Shown here: one piece after another, positions 12,801 to 20,079 of the stretch
Position numbering within the stretch: the stretch's first letter is position 1
Layout: each line of letters opens with the position of its first letter
From: Leishmania infantum JPCM5
Taxonomy: Eukaryota > Euglenozoa > Kinetoplastea > Trypanosomatida > Trypanosomatidae
Length of the DNA stretch: 64,000 nucleotides
Assembly (NCBI RefSeq): GCF_000002875.2
Contig: NC_009398.2
Coordinates: 315,001 to 379,000, forward strand
Direction of reading: 5' to 3'
The notes under the pieces: model-generated
Database searches by the model: none
Told to the model about the DNA's origin: nothing
Seen by the model: only the letters and a program-made list of their open reading frames with translations
Made by a program: the position numbers and the translations under genes

Positions 12801-13540
12801 TGGCTGCGACTACGGGCCTCGGTGTTCCCCCTGCAGCTGTTTTTGTCACCCACTGTCGACGCGGCAGGGTGTCGGGGCGGCGGAGACTGTTCGCCTTCCG
12901 CGCTGGCGGCTTGGTTCGTCGTCGTTACCACACGCCGCGCTGCTCTATGTACTTGCGGACTCGCCTCCATCGTTCCTGCTGCTGTGGTGGTGCTGGGGGT
13001 ACCGAGGGCCTCGCCAATGACCTCAGGCTGATTGGGCAACCGACCTGGCGTGAGCTCGACGTGTAGGAGGCAGCGCAGCAGATGGGCCTCCACCTGCTGC
13101 GTGCAGGCGACAAGGTGAACCGCGTTCACGTCGCCATCACTGTCGCCGACTCGCTGCAGTGCCGCGCTGCAAGCCGCCCCGCTGACTGAAGGGGATGAGC
13201 GCTTCCTTCTAGCGCCACCCTTCTTGATCGAGTGCAACTCGTCGGCACCTGCGTCGTCGATGGCAGAGGGCACTGTGAGACGATGTTGCACATACCGTGC
13301 TATCGCTGTCACCAGCATTGCTGACGCGTCAGCTGACGACACACGCGGCGACGCTGCAGCGCCGAGGGTGCTCGGTGCACTGCTTGCGCATTCTTTCTTG
13401 TGCTCAGCGGAGCTACTGGTACCCACGGCAACGCCAGGTGACGGACACGACGAAACAGCAGATTGGGCCCCGCTTGTCTTCGTCCTCGCCACGAAGGGAG
13501 TAGCGTTGGCGATGATGTTGTCCCCACGCTTCTGCATCAT
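845..13540 (-). CDS. Giant 4231-aa protein with long disordered regions and a repetitive C-terminal coiled coil; function unknown
   Basis: A single frame of 4232 codons starts at two consecutive ATGs (13535-13540) and ends in TAA. No catalytic domain is recognised. The first ~430 residues are Ser/Ala/Arg-rich and look disordered, with an acidic run near 437-443. Blocks of ordered-looking helical sequence lie near 445-490, 700-950, 1390-1700 and 2190-2230, separated by low-complexity linkers. There are glutamine runs near 1767 and 2635 and a short coiled coil near 2290-2345. From about 3190, and mainly 3500-4050, the sequence is an extended heptad-rich coiled coil. It has a degenerate unit of about 72 residues starting ALRRE, followed by an H-x-RT-x-x-x-x-Q-type stretch and E-L-x-R-R-L. 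A last coiled segment lies near 4125-4165 and the protein ends in RQRYTSL. Size and architecture resemble cytoskeletal, basal-body or flagellar scaffold proteins, but this is inference only. Confidence 0.85.
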   Translation of the reverse strand: MMQKRGDNIIANATPFVARTKTSGAQSAVSSCPSPGVAVGTSSSAEHKKECASSAPSTLGAAASPRVSSADASAMLVTAIARYVQHRLTVPSAIDDAGADELHSIKKGGARRKRSSPSVSGAACSAALQRVGDSDGDVNAVHLVACTQQVEAHLLRCLLHVELTPGRLPNQPEVIGEALGTPSTTTAAGTMEASPQVHRAARRVVTTTNQAASAEGEQSPPPRHPAASTVGDKNSCRGNTEARSRSQRSSIAAAAEASSSPRVRASSGGIKAKELYYTYTNQGIPPSQPRPRGGNRAAVISTSPTRLPSRSNSAAARDTMKDGTVTLPPPADNSEGDPPAHTRGCSAFPCSRGGAVRPLHPTEIRAALRSWPSRIAQYVLATTFAEQELRSAAANAGGGANDDAPAAHGAARSDAPASHAQEEGSASATASSRVGDGAEEDEDEDEAGVVIDVLLRRLCDMLQHTRLAADIGDAGAGQPPSIDFPSFARFYLAGGDAGNIASDSDTDEHAPSQRFGKGGDVHLYLTQLAQVLLPTVTPGGASASGFAWQDEADSIEGLALSGDIATDIGMLLKHTPLITAPRHPSELPARTPALGIADINATTPLLTARGALWRALRSLLNFPPSSSHNPTMCTTPLVVGLVRRYTSCRLDSRSSSRSDGDGDGLRVRFLPAADLISPAGVTTTAAAAPASDDGLRNHQDAPHDPLRTPVFYTAVFLEVTGEDVLHSTANDEDAVTLEEESASKVRYEADVPEVYRDRHRRRMEAQNRRGVHYSSSATHGGSAVRSGRSNVNGDAGASASATSGLEGATALSIRGRCLSRRECALWEKLLALAHFVHVSGTPAEVETTARYVTLVIRRRRGARQQPQRDPRQTSSASATPVSIAESAALPSVPAFFFTLTETSALRSAAATAAEVRQTLFCNDHDDSDDHDAVPFDAAQGVLTKAGSASSIAAAGGRSHFFGSSGLGLRALLGWGKGAATAPPDQPVSPSCSLQDRNTDSSIRARPRREEGGPPCRAPPTEPPPPAVQDESTEELIMDWMHDALIPLFFETTVSGSVAPHQGSAAPAKPSEGKERDDSHDDESAVAATAGRRRAPYHLRSQRVLLGRVQAVTPSMVYGSFTTTASSATVALACGTDAAMEAVVRDSMFDANLLPYLLLNQLFFAADGSSVNAAHDTFSSPPPRARSAPVPEQTPEHPRSAAAGQQPSQQATIQSHGLRPIHSLPASATAAASAHSPNAHGRRVSFLEDASISTPLRLDARLPVAESGVGSPLLRQSPNFPSATSPERSSSIAGSPRSILKSGRRYKREKLIRSSAPAASVVPFRSLFLWRLLAAEVLGSGGRAHDASKQEQQQQGLGNISAVSATLCTTSVAYLRYTQALAVRVASDVATAVLLAGLLAEQYACYRQLRGHDNQTHRDGSSAVTERDHSSIHCGAAGSEKKHNSSGTPAEVNAEAARWGALRCDDLLPLANGAALAFVRAALAPMLCYDDGAPAHLAGIIAEVESGVGFSDACDEDECKCERRDDPDSDQSSASATSYVDGHRGRRDVSKDGATPHHRRTSAPSAISLLSPSLPADVLNRLQTLSVVCLLHIRQEVLESITRPLDVVMRRLTWALARLHLHALCRPLDDFLRRGSATALLRDADGSAQGVHTEHQFWQLVREVLDMYGECLMLPHLLDAAAPLLATVPAASTEDRVVASEAAVNRHEGGSKAGARAHDEESSGVSSEEGDVISPLTPYQESAPPLSFTAAVPLTTRIGAAIPKLRLPREQQDQQQQQPVVRSARRGGVGFVPLSFVNASFDPAHSSSLLPAQRAVLQPTPARWSVARALGGWSADSVDPADSYDLQSFAFDGRAMRLTGDAAQGAGCRRRSALDGATNDFVKAATSALGLQRSPPLFASLCTDGTMLGSQACVPLAAGTGTDMATTAPVLGNCFSGNRSSGNATSAVASNSRGCQLASKQGFEAALELHHDCASDASCDVDAALPVRLLHSPPRAMDVPAFAASDTAESRHLGRSPSGIFDFIAVATPLCVATAAESAAADYEGSPLCVISSGSDASKRRVQQAQISSHGSSFLTPIFAVPLLRRLQTAVSNKSARDGEDAEEGEERQPRQSPRPTQQQPQRMTHQRHTSLVGARESGDAVTGSTARTAGESPLSPKGGAEVAAMASGTSVKRLVVHVGRGVAVESPLLSPFVTEAKHMMVEALLLRWVLPWWAQRTLDMEQKVAKKRRKGRDDARAGDATATDCEAAPNGPAQPLVQRGCSVSPPTTRSTVSTAPAASRERRDWSARAVPSAATSQLTKQMAELQRENAELHGRLRSTQRLLGDIHQTCSVLRMAARQYEQAIALQEEEKAPTAAEPTTAAPDSSLFLAGGADTLASPQQLDLISPSPLSSTPQVVPGKGDVGVGSPHGDAAPEKMMATDSAASPLESFSVTLPLADSISPQLLYFAQTEEGRERVAELCQRIIVLLSGAANVEDSKDNAKSLPPSAIAHDSDLPSRLPSSTSALATSRSFLLHSLSQGMQGSQCLSPPETTSVELAATAVLCSDCSVRRRHSVVSHGPSQLFSPLEPQSFRRTSTALTLMSLAPAGALAMSNTIAAETPCSTPTPIAVLILGASSDPSTGSSPARLSRQSSLQQQQQQQHVPPLRPSSSSVQSSPPSVASQHVADAVFSSADVDVQRTILSAYPAAAPSHASSVPLTPKDTSPLPRRAPLWNQATPVAPQLELEAVVASSPCSTTPMVWLTQVRHAPLQQHSGSADGVETYAHTSDEQQHSRASGFAAPSADSGLHGTQVVTPYHDRRQHHGRHSENGDGNGDDRQAPPSTLSSPSVRSPHLARQTSSIAESRGSAALSSSMPPPLSSPSPSSSKMFSGASSEPSFEVRSRFYENGSAVTAAIVHSGTPHAVLIREDDSDMQDSAIADAAATTAAAADAEVARSNSGFEAPKDEEDDVAGSVAMAVGGAKLTGKHVEVAEDASHADHEDNLSEQPAVLQQTGKAPDLQRSLCDISLPLPRMLPAAPLPQPSCRRPPASLAFRRSPEGTLSTSSVTRRMSVGTPSSSISSSSSPPPTVQRTNSDVATHGERHVTASDDETEHVSHESDGASCCDSVLPVQRAIASNADEAGDAAGQEPISIKAAVLPTRRPSLPTREDANGSSPASASSIEREQAALHVRTAATASSSPWRERAPVRNSEAAVTALADLQQRLSGSNSAVVELRQQLQQVEQELHEKAKAMACLTEQLAATEAALGAARHAATVAEEKAQQQQQRLSTPSPPPPPRATVATSTEKLLLSPSAFSTLSGKERAKEVDSRSLTSTPAAALVETVVGESKAAAAPVASVPAATPPPSSADSSPSSLRTQPLRRVHELEDELRNANFRMGQWRALLDAERHAHVVQVDQLTQRLESEQRRSARASRSRSRSLSPLSSGTGPLPCVERSARDEARAAPPPAPPPSLESFPPPAAEVPRLNLTTGDGELPPASPREQQRINTLMEQLHVVEAHAAEEHAQRVAAEDGIRVLERERRVLREQLEALENERAIAQVQQRQKEHDSDQREEALRRELESHMQTLTAMHAAQAASEELQRHLKGELDAERRARAAAAADSAAAYMATQDRLMRDGEEAQQQLRCERDRALQREKEALAHAAAEAQAAQLQIAALRQRIESTTDQLRTAEADSREHRHRCIIAETQAAARESAQKALTDRVLVLEEELSSARAAHKQWQQDADERERALRREYEEAAADAGAAMEAQRRASSERLQRSEDELHAMQRAQAVRAEGHRTALEEVTRKLADAEQAAHLALDDLRRERETHERTTAALQEAQSEKEELHRRFEAVLERLHLAELGADEHSRQRDRIETLKVELEAARAQQQEAVEKAEDALRREAETHMRTIATLQEGRSAHDELRRRLEEELQSEKLARAADTAAHKAALVSAQGQVSRAEQRAQDIADALRREEQAHARTLAAMQAAEEANRQLLRARAAQEAHAQQRARSWLSARETCLLKWMEAKTQLMVGACSIIGAVRQPQQTPSRVSPSPTAAGTPTVGSERKNERRSRGREKRHGQPPAPDAVAPVQAASAGPRAQPEMVVVSVDDPLGLRYELQRKARHIASLEERVHQLEEVHAADQQVVSTLQKLVAQEEMCNGNGIAAAARLPQPPPPLPMATASWSSRSPLRTPSRAWQARDPTLLEGYRSPIALLWDPHPGSHSSAASPPGTTERKRLTPNEYRQRYTSL

Positions 13541-16314
13541 CCGTCCTCCACCCGCTTCGAGGGCGATGATTGTGCTTCTCTCTTCTGCGTGCTAGCCTGC
13601 TTGCTGGCTGGCCTGTGATCGGCGCCAGGCGTGTCGTGCTACTTGAGGATGCAAATGATGAGGGAGGGGGGGGGCTGGCTGATGACGAGCCTTTATGATG
13701 ATGGGGATGATGACAGTCGTACAAGGTGCATGCCGAAGACAATACATAATAGTAATAGTAATAACAGGAAAGGAGACCACGACAACGCACACAAAGACCG
13801 AGGAGGTGACGCGAGAAACACCGAAACAGCGAAGGGCGCGTGAAGGCGCAGCGACAACGAGAAGGAAAACACCACCAACAACGAGAATAAAAGAGAGGGA
13901 GAGACAACACGACTGTCTGCACCTAACAGCAGGCAAAAGTAAGCAAGAAACCGAGTCGATTCACCGGTATGTGGGGCTGTTGTTGTGATAGTACCTGGCT
14001 CTGCCACTGCAGATGAAAGGCTGGGACGTGGCGGCAGTGGTGATGGTGGTGAAGAGGGAATAGCGAAGGCAGAGGGAGACACAACACGAAGAAACGCAAA
14101 AAGGGAAGCCGGAGTCGACTCGAGTTTCCACGTTCCAGAAAAAAAAAGGAAAGCAGAAAAGAAAAAGCGAGCGCGCGTGCACAGAGACGCCGCCGATCAC
14201 GCACAATCACCGCACACAACGACGACGTTAGCCGCGCAATAAGAGGAGCGAAAACGACAAAGGGAAGAGAGCAAGAGCAAGAGCGAGCAGGCGAGGCTGA
14301 GATGAGGGGTGAATCTTTACCTCGCCCCTCTCCCCTCCCCCCACTTCCTCTGTCTGTCACTATCGTGAGGCTCGCGCCTGTTCGCTATGTAAACGCGTAT
14401 GAGCGCGCAAGAGACACCTCGCCTCACCTCCCCGTTGCTGCTGTTGTGTGTGAGTGTGCGCTCGTCGGTGATTTTTTTTCCTTTTTTTTGTGTTCGGTAC
14501 GAGTGTGTGCGCCTGCCTCTACACATATGTATACGCGGGGCTTTGGGCGCGACTGCTGCCACCCGACCTCGCACCACAGCGCGTGGCTCGCGGTGACGGG
14601 AGAGGGGAAAGAGGGGGCGAGGGCGAGGAAGAGGTTCTAGAAGGATAAAGAGGGAAACTGACGCGATTGGGTGGTGGCGTGCGGGCGGGCGGTGACCGCA
14701 GAAGGCGCACAAGAATGCGAGACACGGTGGAGGACGGCTGTGATGGAGTGGGGGGGGGAGGGGGAAAGACGCAGGAGCGATGCACGTCTCCACAGCGTGG
14801 GAGTAGAGCATGATAGCCTTGTATCGGTGAGCTGCACACATCGGGTGGTTAGTCCAGTCTCGGCCACCCTCGGTGGTGAAGGAGACAACAGTGAGCACGG
14901 TCGAAACACGCAGCCAAACATACGAAGATCATGGACGGGAACAGGGAGGGTGGCAAGCACGCACATCGAAGAAGCGCTCGAGAAGCGACTCTTACGTGAA
15001 CGCTCCGTGAACCACTCCCTCTCCTGCAATGCGGTTCTGAGTGCTGGAAGGCGGATGCACCACAAACACACGCACATCGACCTACAAACGTATATATATA
15101 TATATTTAGAGGGTGAGGGGCGCTGATACAGCTGCTGTTCTGCCGTCTTGGCTGTGTCTGCGTGTGCGTGTATGCTTGTGCGTACCGCTGGCATGCGGGG
15201 TTCCGCCACTGTATGTGCTGGGCTGGCTTCCCACTCGTTCTTTCGTTGTTCTTTCTTTCTTCTTGAAGTACGTCATAGTTCATTAAGCACAAGTGGGAAA
15301 AAAGAAGGGCGGGAGAAAAGGGGTGGGGTGGGGTGGGGGGCTGAGGAAAGGGTAGGGCACATCAAAGTCCGCGGCGGGCAGCCAAAGAAAGACACGCAAC
15401 GTGCCACACTGGCGATGCACACACAGGATAGATCGACGACACACGCGGGTTTAGGATGAAAGGAAACGGCAAGAGAAAGGGAGAGAGGAGGGAGGGGAGG
15501 GGGGGGGGGAGGAAGATAGCGACATGGACTGCGCGCGGAGGTCAAAGCCTACGCGCAAACAAAAACAAACATCTCAGGAGCATCTGCAACACAGAAAAAG
15601 TATCCCAACACCGACGGCGACAGCGGCGTCAGCACGAACCAAGGACAGAGAGGTAGATAGACGGGGGTGATGCACCACATCGGTTAGGCTCTCCTCCACC
15701 CCTCCCAAGGAAGTCGAAAAAGAAGAAACAAGGAAACACATTCCCCTCCCCTCCCACTCATACACGCACGCGCGCGCACACACACACACACACACTCATA
15801 AAACAAGAGCAACAAGAGCAATAACAGGGAAAGGAAAGGCAGAATTGGACAGATCCACACAGGAGAATACAGGCATACACACACACACACACGCACGTAC
15901 ACTCGGCAGATACAAAACAAAAAGAAAAAGCGAAGACGGACATCTGCATGCAAGGGCTGTGCGTGTGGGGGAGTGCACAGGCTCACCAGAATCATAGGGT
16001 GCACAAAACTACAACAGCTGATCAGTTGACACCACTCCCCCCCCCCCCAAAAAAAAAAAACAAGGACGACAACGCGGCGCCAAAGAGAGAAGAGGGAATC
16101 CAGGCATCAAGCCTTCACGTTGGCACAACACTCGTTGCACACAGATACATACACGTCACAAGCCCCTCCCAGCATGTGCATCGACTTACATTGCCTTCCT
16201 CTGTGCACGCTTACCACCTTTAGATTCGATTAGACGTCAAACAGCATGCTGGCCCCTTCATTGATGGGGGCGCTTCTCTTTGTTTCCACAACATGCACGT
16301 CGGCTCTGCACAGG
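13541..16314. other. 2.8-kb intergenic spacer
   Basis: No gene is supported. Open frames here are short, rich in Cys/Val/Ser from simple repeats, and have no motifs. Visible content: a (TA)n run at 15091-15106, CA/GT runs around 15775-15795 and 15880-15895, G-runs at 15500-15509, and an A/C homopolymer junction at 16038-16060. The spacer holds the 3' UTR of the YKPP-repeat gene and the 5' UTR of the giant gene. Confidence 0.6.
13642..13680 (-). promoter_or_regulatory. Predicted spliced-leader acceptor for the giant coiled-coil gene
   Basis: A C/T-rich tract on the minus strand (about 13662-13680) is followed by the first AG at 13642-13643. This would give a 5' UTR of about 100 nt to the double ATG. 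Inferred by eye from the known tract-then-AG rule. Confidence 0.35.
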
Positions 16315-17604
16315 CTACGCCTCGCGCTTGCTCGGCGGCTTGTAGACGCCGGCCGAGCCTCCGGCGCTAGGTGGCTTATATGCACCAGCACTGCTGCCGC
16401 TACCAGCCACAGGCGGCTTGTACGTGTCAGCAGAGAAACTGGCGGCTGTAGATGACTTGAACGCACCAACATTGCTGCTAGCAGCGCTCGGTGGTTTGTA
16501 GACACCAGCACCGCCGCTGCTCGGAGGCTTGTACGCCTCACCGGTCGAGGCCGGCGGCCGGTACGCACCGGCAGACGCGCCGCCAGGAGTAGGGGGCTTG
16601 TAGGCACCAGCACCGCTGCTGGGAGCACTCGGCGCCGGCGGCTTGTACGCCTCACCAGCAGACGCGTTCGGCGGCCTATAGGCACCAGTGCTGGGGGGCT
16701 TGTACACACCGCTGCTGCCGGAAGGGGGGCGATAGGCGCCAGCAGAGGAGCCGCCAGCGCTGCCACGCACGGCCATCGGCGATGACGGCAAAGCCGTCGA
16801 GGACTCCATTGCACTGCTGCTCTTGCTCGGAGGGACGTACTTGTTGCTGCCCGCCACCGCCGTGGCGGAAGTCGGAGATGAACTGAAAGATTGCTGCGGA
16901 GTCGCCGCCGGAGCGGACTCGCCGTTCTGCTCCTGAGAGGGCAATGGCATGGGCTGCTGCTGCTGCTGCGACTGCGAAGACGTCGACTGTGACTGCTTGC
17001 GTGCGTTGCCGAAGGTTTCCTCGAGGGTCGGCAGATTCTCCAGGCTCAGCCCCTGCGTGCGCGGCGCGAAGCGGCCACTCGCAGCGGCGGCAGCGCCGCC
17101 CTCTCCGCCGCCGATAGCGCCGGTCGCATTGCGGTGACCGCGTGCCACAAACTTCGCCACCTTGGTCTCCTTCGGGGAGCTCTCAGGCGACTGCGCCTCA
17201 TCGTCGTCGCCACCAGCAGAAGCTTTTCTCTCCGCTGCCTCGGCCTCCTCCTTGGCCTTCTGCGCCGCCGCCTTCACTTCTTCCTGACGCTTCGAGTCCT
17301 GTGACGCCTTCACCGCGTCCCACGTCTTTGCACTGCGCGTGGTGCCGGCGAAGTTGAGGTTCACAGCAACCACTGGAGCTGCGACGGTCTTCTCAGGGGC
17401 TGGAAGCGGCGACGCGGTGCCAGCAGCCGCTGAGGTGTCGCTGCCACCGGTGTTCGCCACTGTAATGGGCTTCGCAGCGGCGGTGCTCACCCGCGGCACC
17501 GTCTCCAGCCCGAAACCGCCAAGAGCTGCGTCATCTGCGGACTTCTTGGCCACCTTCTTCGAGCTCTTCTTGTTGTTCTTGCTGAGGAACGCGTCAAGGT
17601 CCAT
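16315..17604 (-). CDS. 429-aa YKPP-repeat protein, unknown function
   Basis: The frame starts with ATG at 17602-17604 and ends in TAG. The N-terminus (MDLDAFLSKNNKKSSKKVAKK) is lysine-rich. Residues about 85-140 contain a short helical, K/E/A-rich stretch after a conserved-looking NLNFAGTTRSAKTWDAV segment. The middle is low complexity, with a glutamine run. The last ~140 residues are a tandem array of Y-[K/R]-P-P-[S/A/T/N] motifs spaced 8-18 residues apart by Gly/Ser/Ala. Eleven intact copies are countable, plus one degenerate copy (FKSS) and an upstream YVPPS. The protein has no membrane segment or signal peptide. A basic head plus an aromatic/proline repeat tail would fit an RNA-associated or scaffold protein, but I do not recognise the family. 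The repeat array is expected to vary in length between strains. Confidence 0.85.
   Translation of the reverse strand: MDLDAFLSKNNKKSSKKVAKKSADDAALGGFGLETVPRVSTAAAKPITVANTGGSDTSAAAGTASPLPAPEKTVAAPVVAVNLNFAGTTRSAKTWDAVKASQDSKRQEEVKAAAQKAKEEAEAAERKASAGGDDDEAQSPESSPKETKVAKFVARGHRNATGAIGGGEGGAAAAASGRFAPRTQGLSLENLPTLEETFGNARKQSQSTSSQSQQQQQPMPLPSQEQNGESAPAATPQQSFSSSPTSATAVAGSNKYVPPSKSSSAMESSTALPSSPMAVRGSAGGSSAGAYRPPSGSSGVYKPPSTGAYRPPNASAGEAYKPPAPSAPSSGAGAYKPPTPGGASAGAYRPPASTGEAYKPPSSGGAGVYKPPSAASSNVGAFKSSTAASFSADTYKPPVAGSGSSAGAYKPPSAGGSAGVYKPPSKREA
16328..16741 (-). repeat. Coding tandem repeat: Y(K/R)PP array
   Basis: Inside the 429-aa gene, eleven copies of Tyr-(Lys/Arg)-Pro-Pro occur over about 140 residues. 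Units alternate GAYRPP, GVYKPP and EAYKPP with Ser/Gly/Ala spacers. At DNA level the repeats (plus strand ggcggcttgta and variants) are similar but not identical. This points to an old array with continuing unit exchange rather than a fresh minisatellite. Confidence 0.8.
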
Positions 17605-19766
17605 GAGTGCGGGACAGACAGCAACAGACCAAGAGAGACTTGCCTGTCTGTGTGCTTCTTGTGGCGCTTCTAGGGCTTTCCCGTTTCAGGGGTAGGGGTG
17701 GTGGTGAGGGCGATGTCACCACCTCGAGTGGGGCGCCGGAGGCGGTGGTGGGCGGAGGGCAGTAGAATGGTTACGTATGCAAAGATAGATCACCTACTGT
17801 GGGCGCGCGTGCGTGCTGCTCAGGAGGTTTTCGGGGACGAGGGAGCAGCGGCTGCACCACAAGATTGATGTGCTTGAGAGAAAGATGCTTTATGCTTGCG
17901 TTTCTTACGGGCTGGAGGCTTCAAGGGGTAGCCTGATGAAGATGGACAGTGAAGAGGTACCACCGAGGAGGCGCTCAGCGGTGGTGATGGAAAGTAAAGG
18001 AATAGGTGAGAGGTGAAGGGGTGCGGTCGTGGCGTTCACTGCAAGACACGCAGACGCACAGGCGCAATGAAGGTAGAGGAGAGGCGGCGAAGGAGGAGGG
18101 GTGGGTGGTTGGCGATGGGCAGATGATCCACAGGACCTCAATCTCAGCGAAAGAAGGAGCGAGGGAGAAAAGCAAGAGGGATAACAGTGAGGAGAGGAGG
18201 CGCGCTGCACGATGACGCAACGCACGGAAATGCGAGCACCAGCTACAAAGACATTACTCAGAGAAAACCGAGCATGAGAAGCACGCTGCTATCCCTACAG
18301 ATTAGCCGTCACGGTGCCAGTGACGTGTGCTTACGTGGAAATGGAAGGAGGAGGGGATGGGGAAGGGAGAGGACAGGGAGTCTGCGTGTTGCAGAATGGA
18401 AAGAGTCGCAAGCACGCGCCTGCTCTCCTTGAGGCGCGTACCCACTTCAGAGGAGCCTCCCGTTCTTTTTTCAAGCTCTCTTGCGCTGAAGACATGAGCC
18501 GATGCTACGGGCACAAAGAGGAGAACAGGTGTGGTGGGGGAAGTGGTGATGCGATGATGATGCGTTGGCCATCACGTTTGCTGCTTGGCTGCTGTGTCGC
18601 CGCCACACGTAGAGTGGAGCGCGACAACAAAAACTGATCTTTAATGTGGACATGTCCGTCACTTCTATGAATTGGAGGAACGTACACAGTGCCACTCCAT
18701 CGTCCACACGCAAAGACCGAGCGACGCGCAAGACGCAGCGCTCGGTGAGGGGCGTACACAACCACATCCCCACACTCGTCGAGACATGCGTGCACAAGCG
18801 TCGACAAGCTAGCGAACGCCGAAGAAGAGGTCCCACAGAACAGCGATTTCTCGCCATGAGAGAACACCTGCACACACACCGCACACATCAAAACGCCTCC
18901 ACACAAAGGTGCAAAACAGAAGAAGACGAGTGAAAAAAAAAGAGGAGAGGTGAACACGGGAACACAGCACGGAGACATCTATAAAGGGCAGCACATCACT
19001 AACATACATCCATACATATATAAATATATAAACAAATATATGTTTATATATATTCATATACACATAAACGAGAAAGAGAGGGCAGAAGCAAGGAGTGGTG
19101 GCACGACACCCCAAAAAAAAAACAAAAAAAACAAAAAGGAAGCAGAAACATGAGAGATGGAGGAAAAGAGGGTGTGGGTGGGTGGGTGAGTGGGGGCCGT
19201 GCAAGGAGAGTGCGTGTTTTCAGCACTGCTCTTTGTTGCAACGCTGATGGGGCGCCGCCCCACGCCGCTCACCCCCTGTGCCAAGGCACAAGCGCCAACG
19301 CCAAACAGCACATGTACCACGCAGCAACCTACCGGTGAAAGCTTACAGGAGAGAAAAGAGTAGAGGTTCAAGAAGATAGGTTAAGAGGGCCGGTGGGTGA
19401 ATGGGGGTGGTGGTTGGCGGTCGGGGCAACTGCGGTGTTTGAGGCGTTCCGCGCCACTTCGGAAGACATATGGAGGGAAAGAGAAAGGGAAAGAAAGGAG
19501 GCCGAGTCGCTCTTGGTCGAAGGCAGCACTAACTACATCATGGTACGCTGCCCAGCAGTGGGAGAGGGGGGGGGCAGACCACACAGATGGGGGGGGAGGG
19601 GGAGGAGGAGGAGGAGGAGGAGGGGGCGCTCAAGAGAAAAGCAAAACCCTCCTCCCCCACAAAGTAAAATAAAACGAAAGAAATTGTGAGCAGTCACGGA
19701 ACAAGAGAGAACCGAGAGACGCTGCCGCAGCACACACCTCATGCCCCCTCCACTTTTGAAGAACAG

Positions 19767-19798
<32 letters not shown>

Positions 19799-20079
19799 AC
19801 CAATCACAGACGAACATCACTGCGGAAATAGGCTTGACACAGACGACTTAGCGCACAGGAACAACACGACCACCAAACAACAAGAGATCCGTGCTCATGT
19901 GTATGCACATGGAAGACGAGGAAACATAAGTGGGGAGAGAAAAAACAGAAGCCACCAAGGGTGCTAAGGCTAAGGTAGCCATCGGTATCGCGATACCGTG
20001 TCGGTGTCAAAAACCTTGGCTCTTCCTAGGGGCGGCGAGCGAGGAGAGGGGATAGCGTCGGGTGGGCGCGCGTACGACC
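17605..20079. other. 2.5-kb intergenic spacer
   Basis: No gene is supported. An AT-rich island lies at 19001-19070 in an otherwise GC-rich sequence. A (CA)n run lies at 19768-19800 and a GGA-rich/G-run block at 19567-19625. A minus-strand open frame at 18505-18978 has fairly balanced composition but no motif, no clear acceptor context and no usual gene spacing, so it is not called. Confidence 0.55.

Noticed and set aside
14637..15209. 190-codon minus-strand open frame in the 13.5-16.3 kb spacer
   Set aside because: Includes translated TA and CA repeats and low-complexity Ser/Pro/Arg; no motif.
18505..18978. 157-codon minus-strand open frame with fairly balanced composition
   Set aside because: No family motif, an overlapping frame of similar length is equally open, and no clear acceptor; more likely part of a spacer or UTR.
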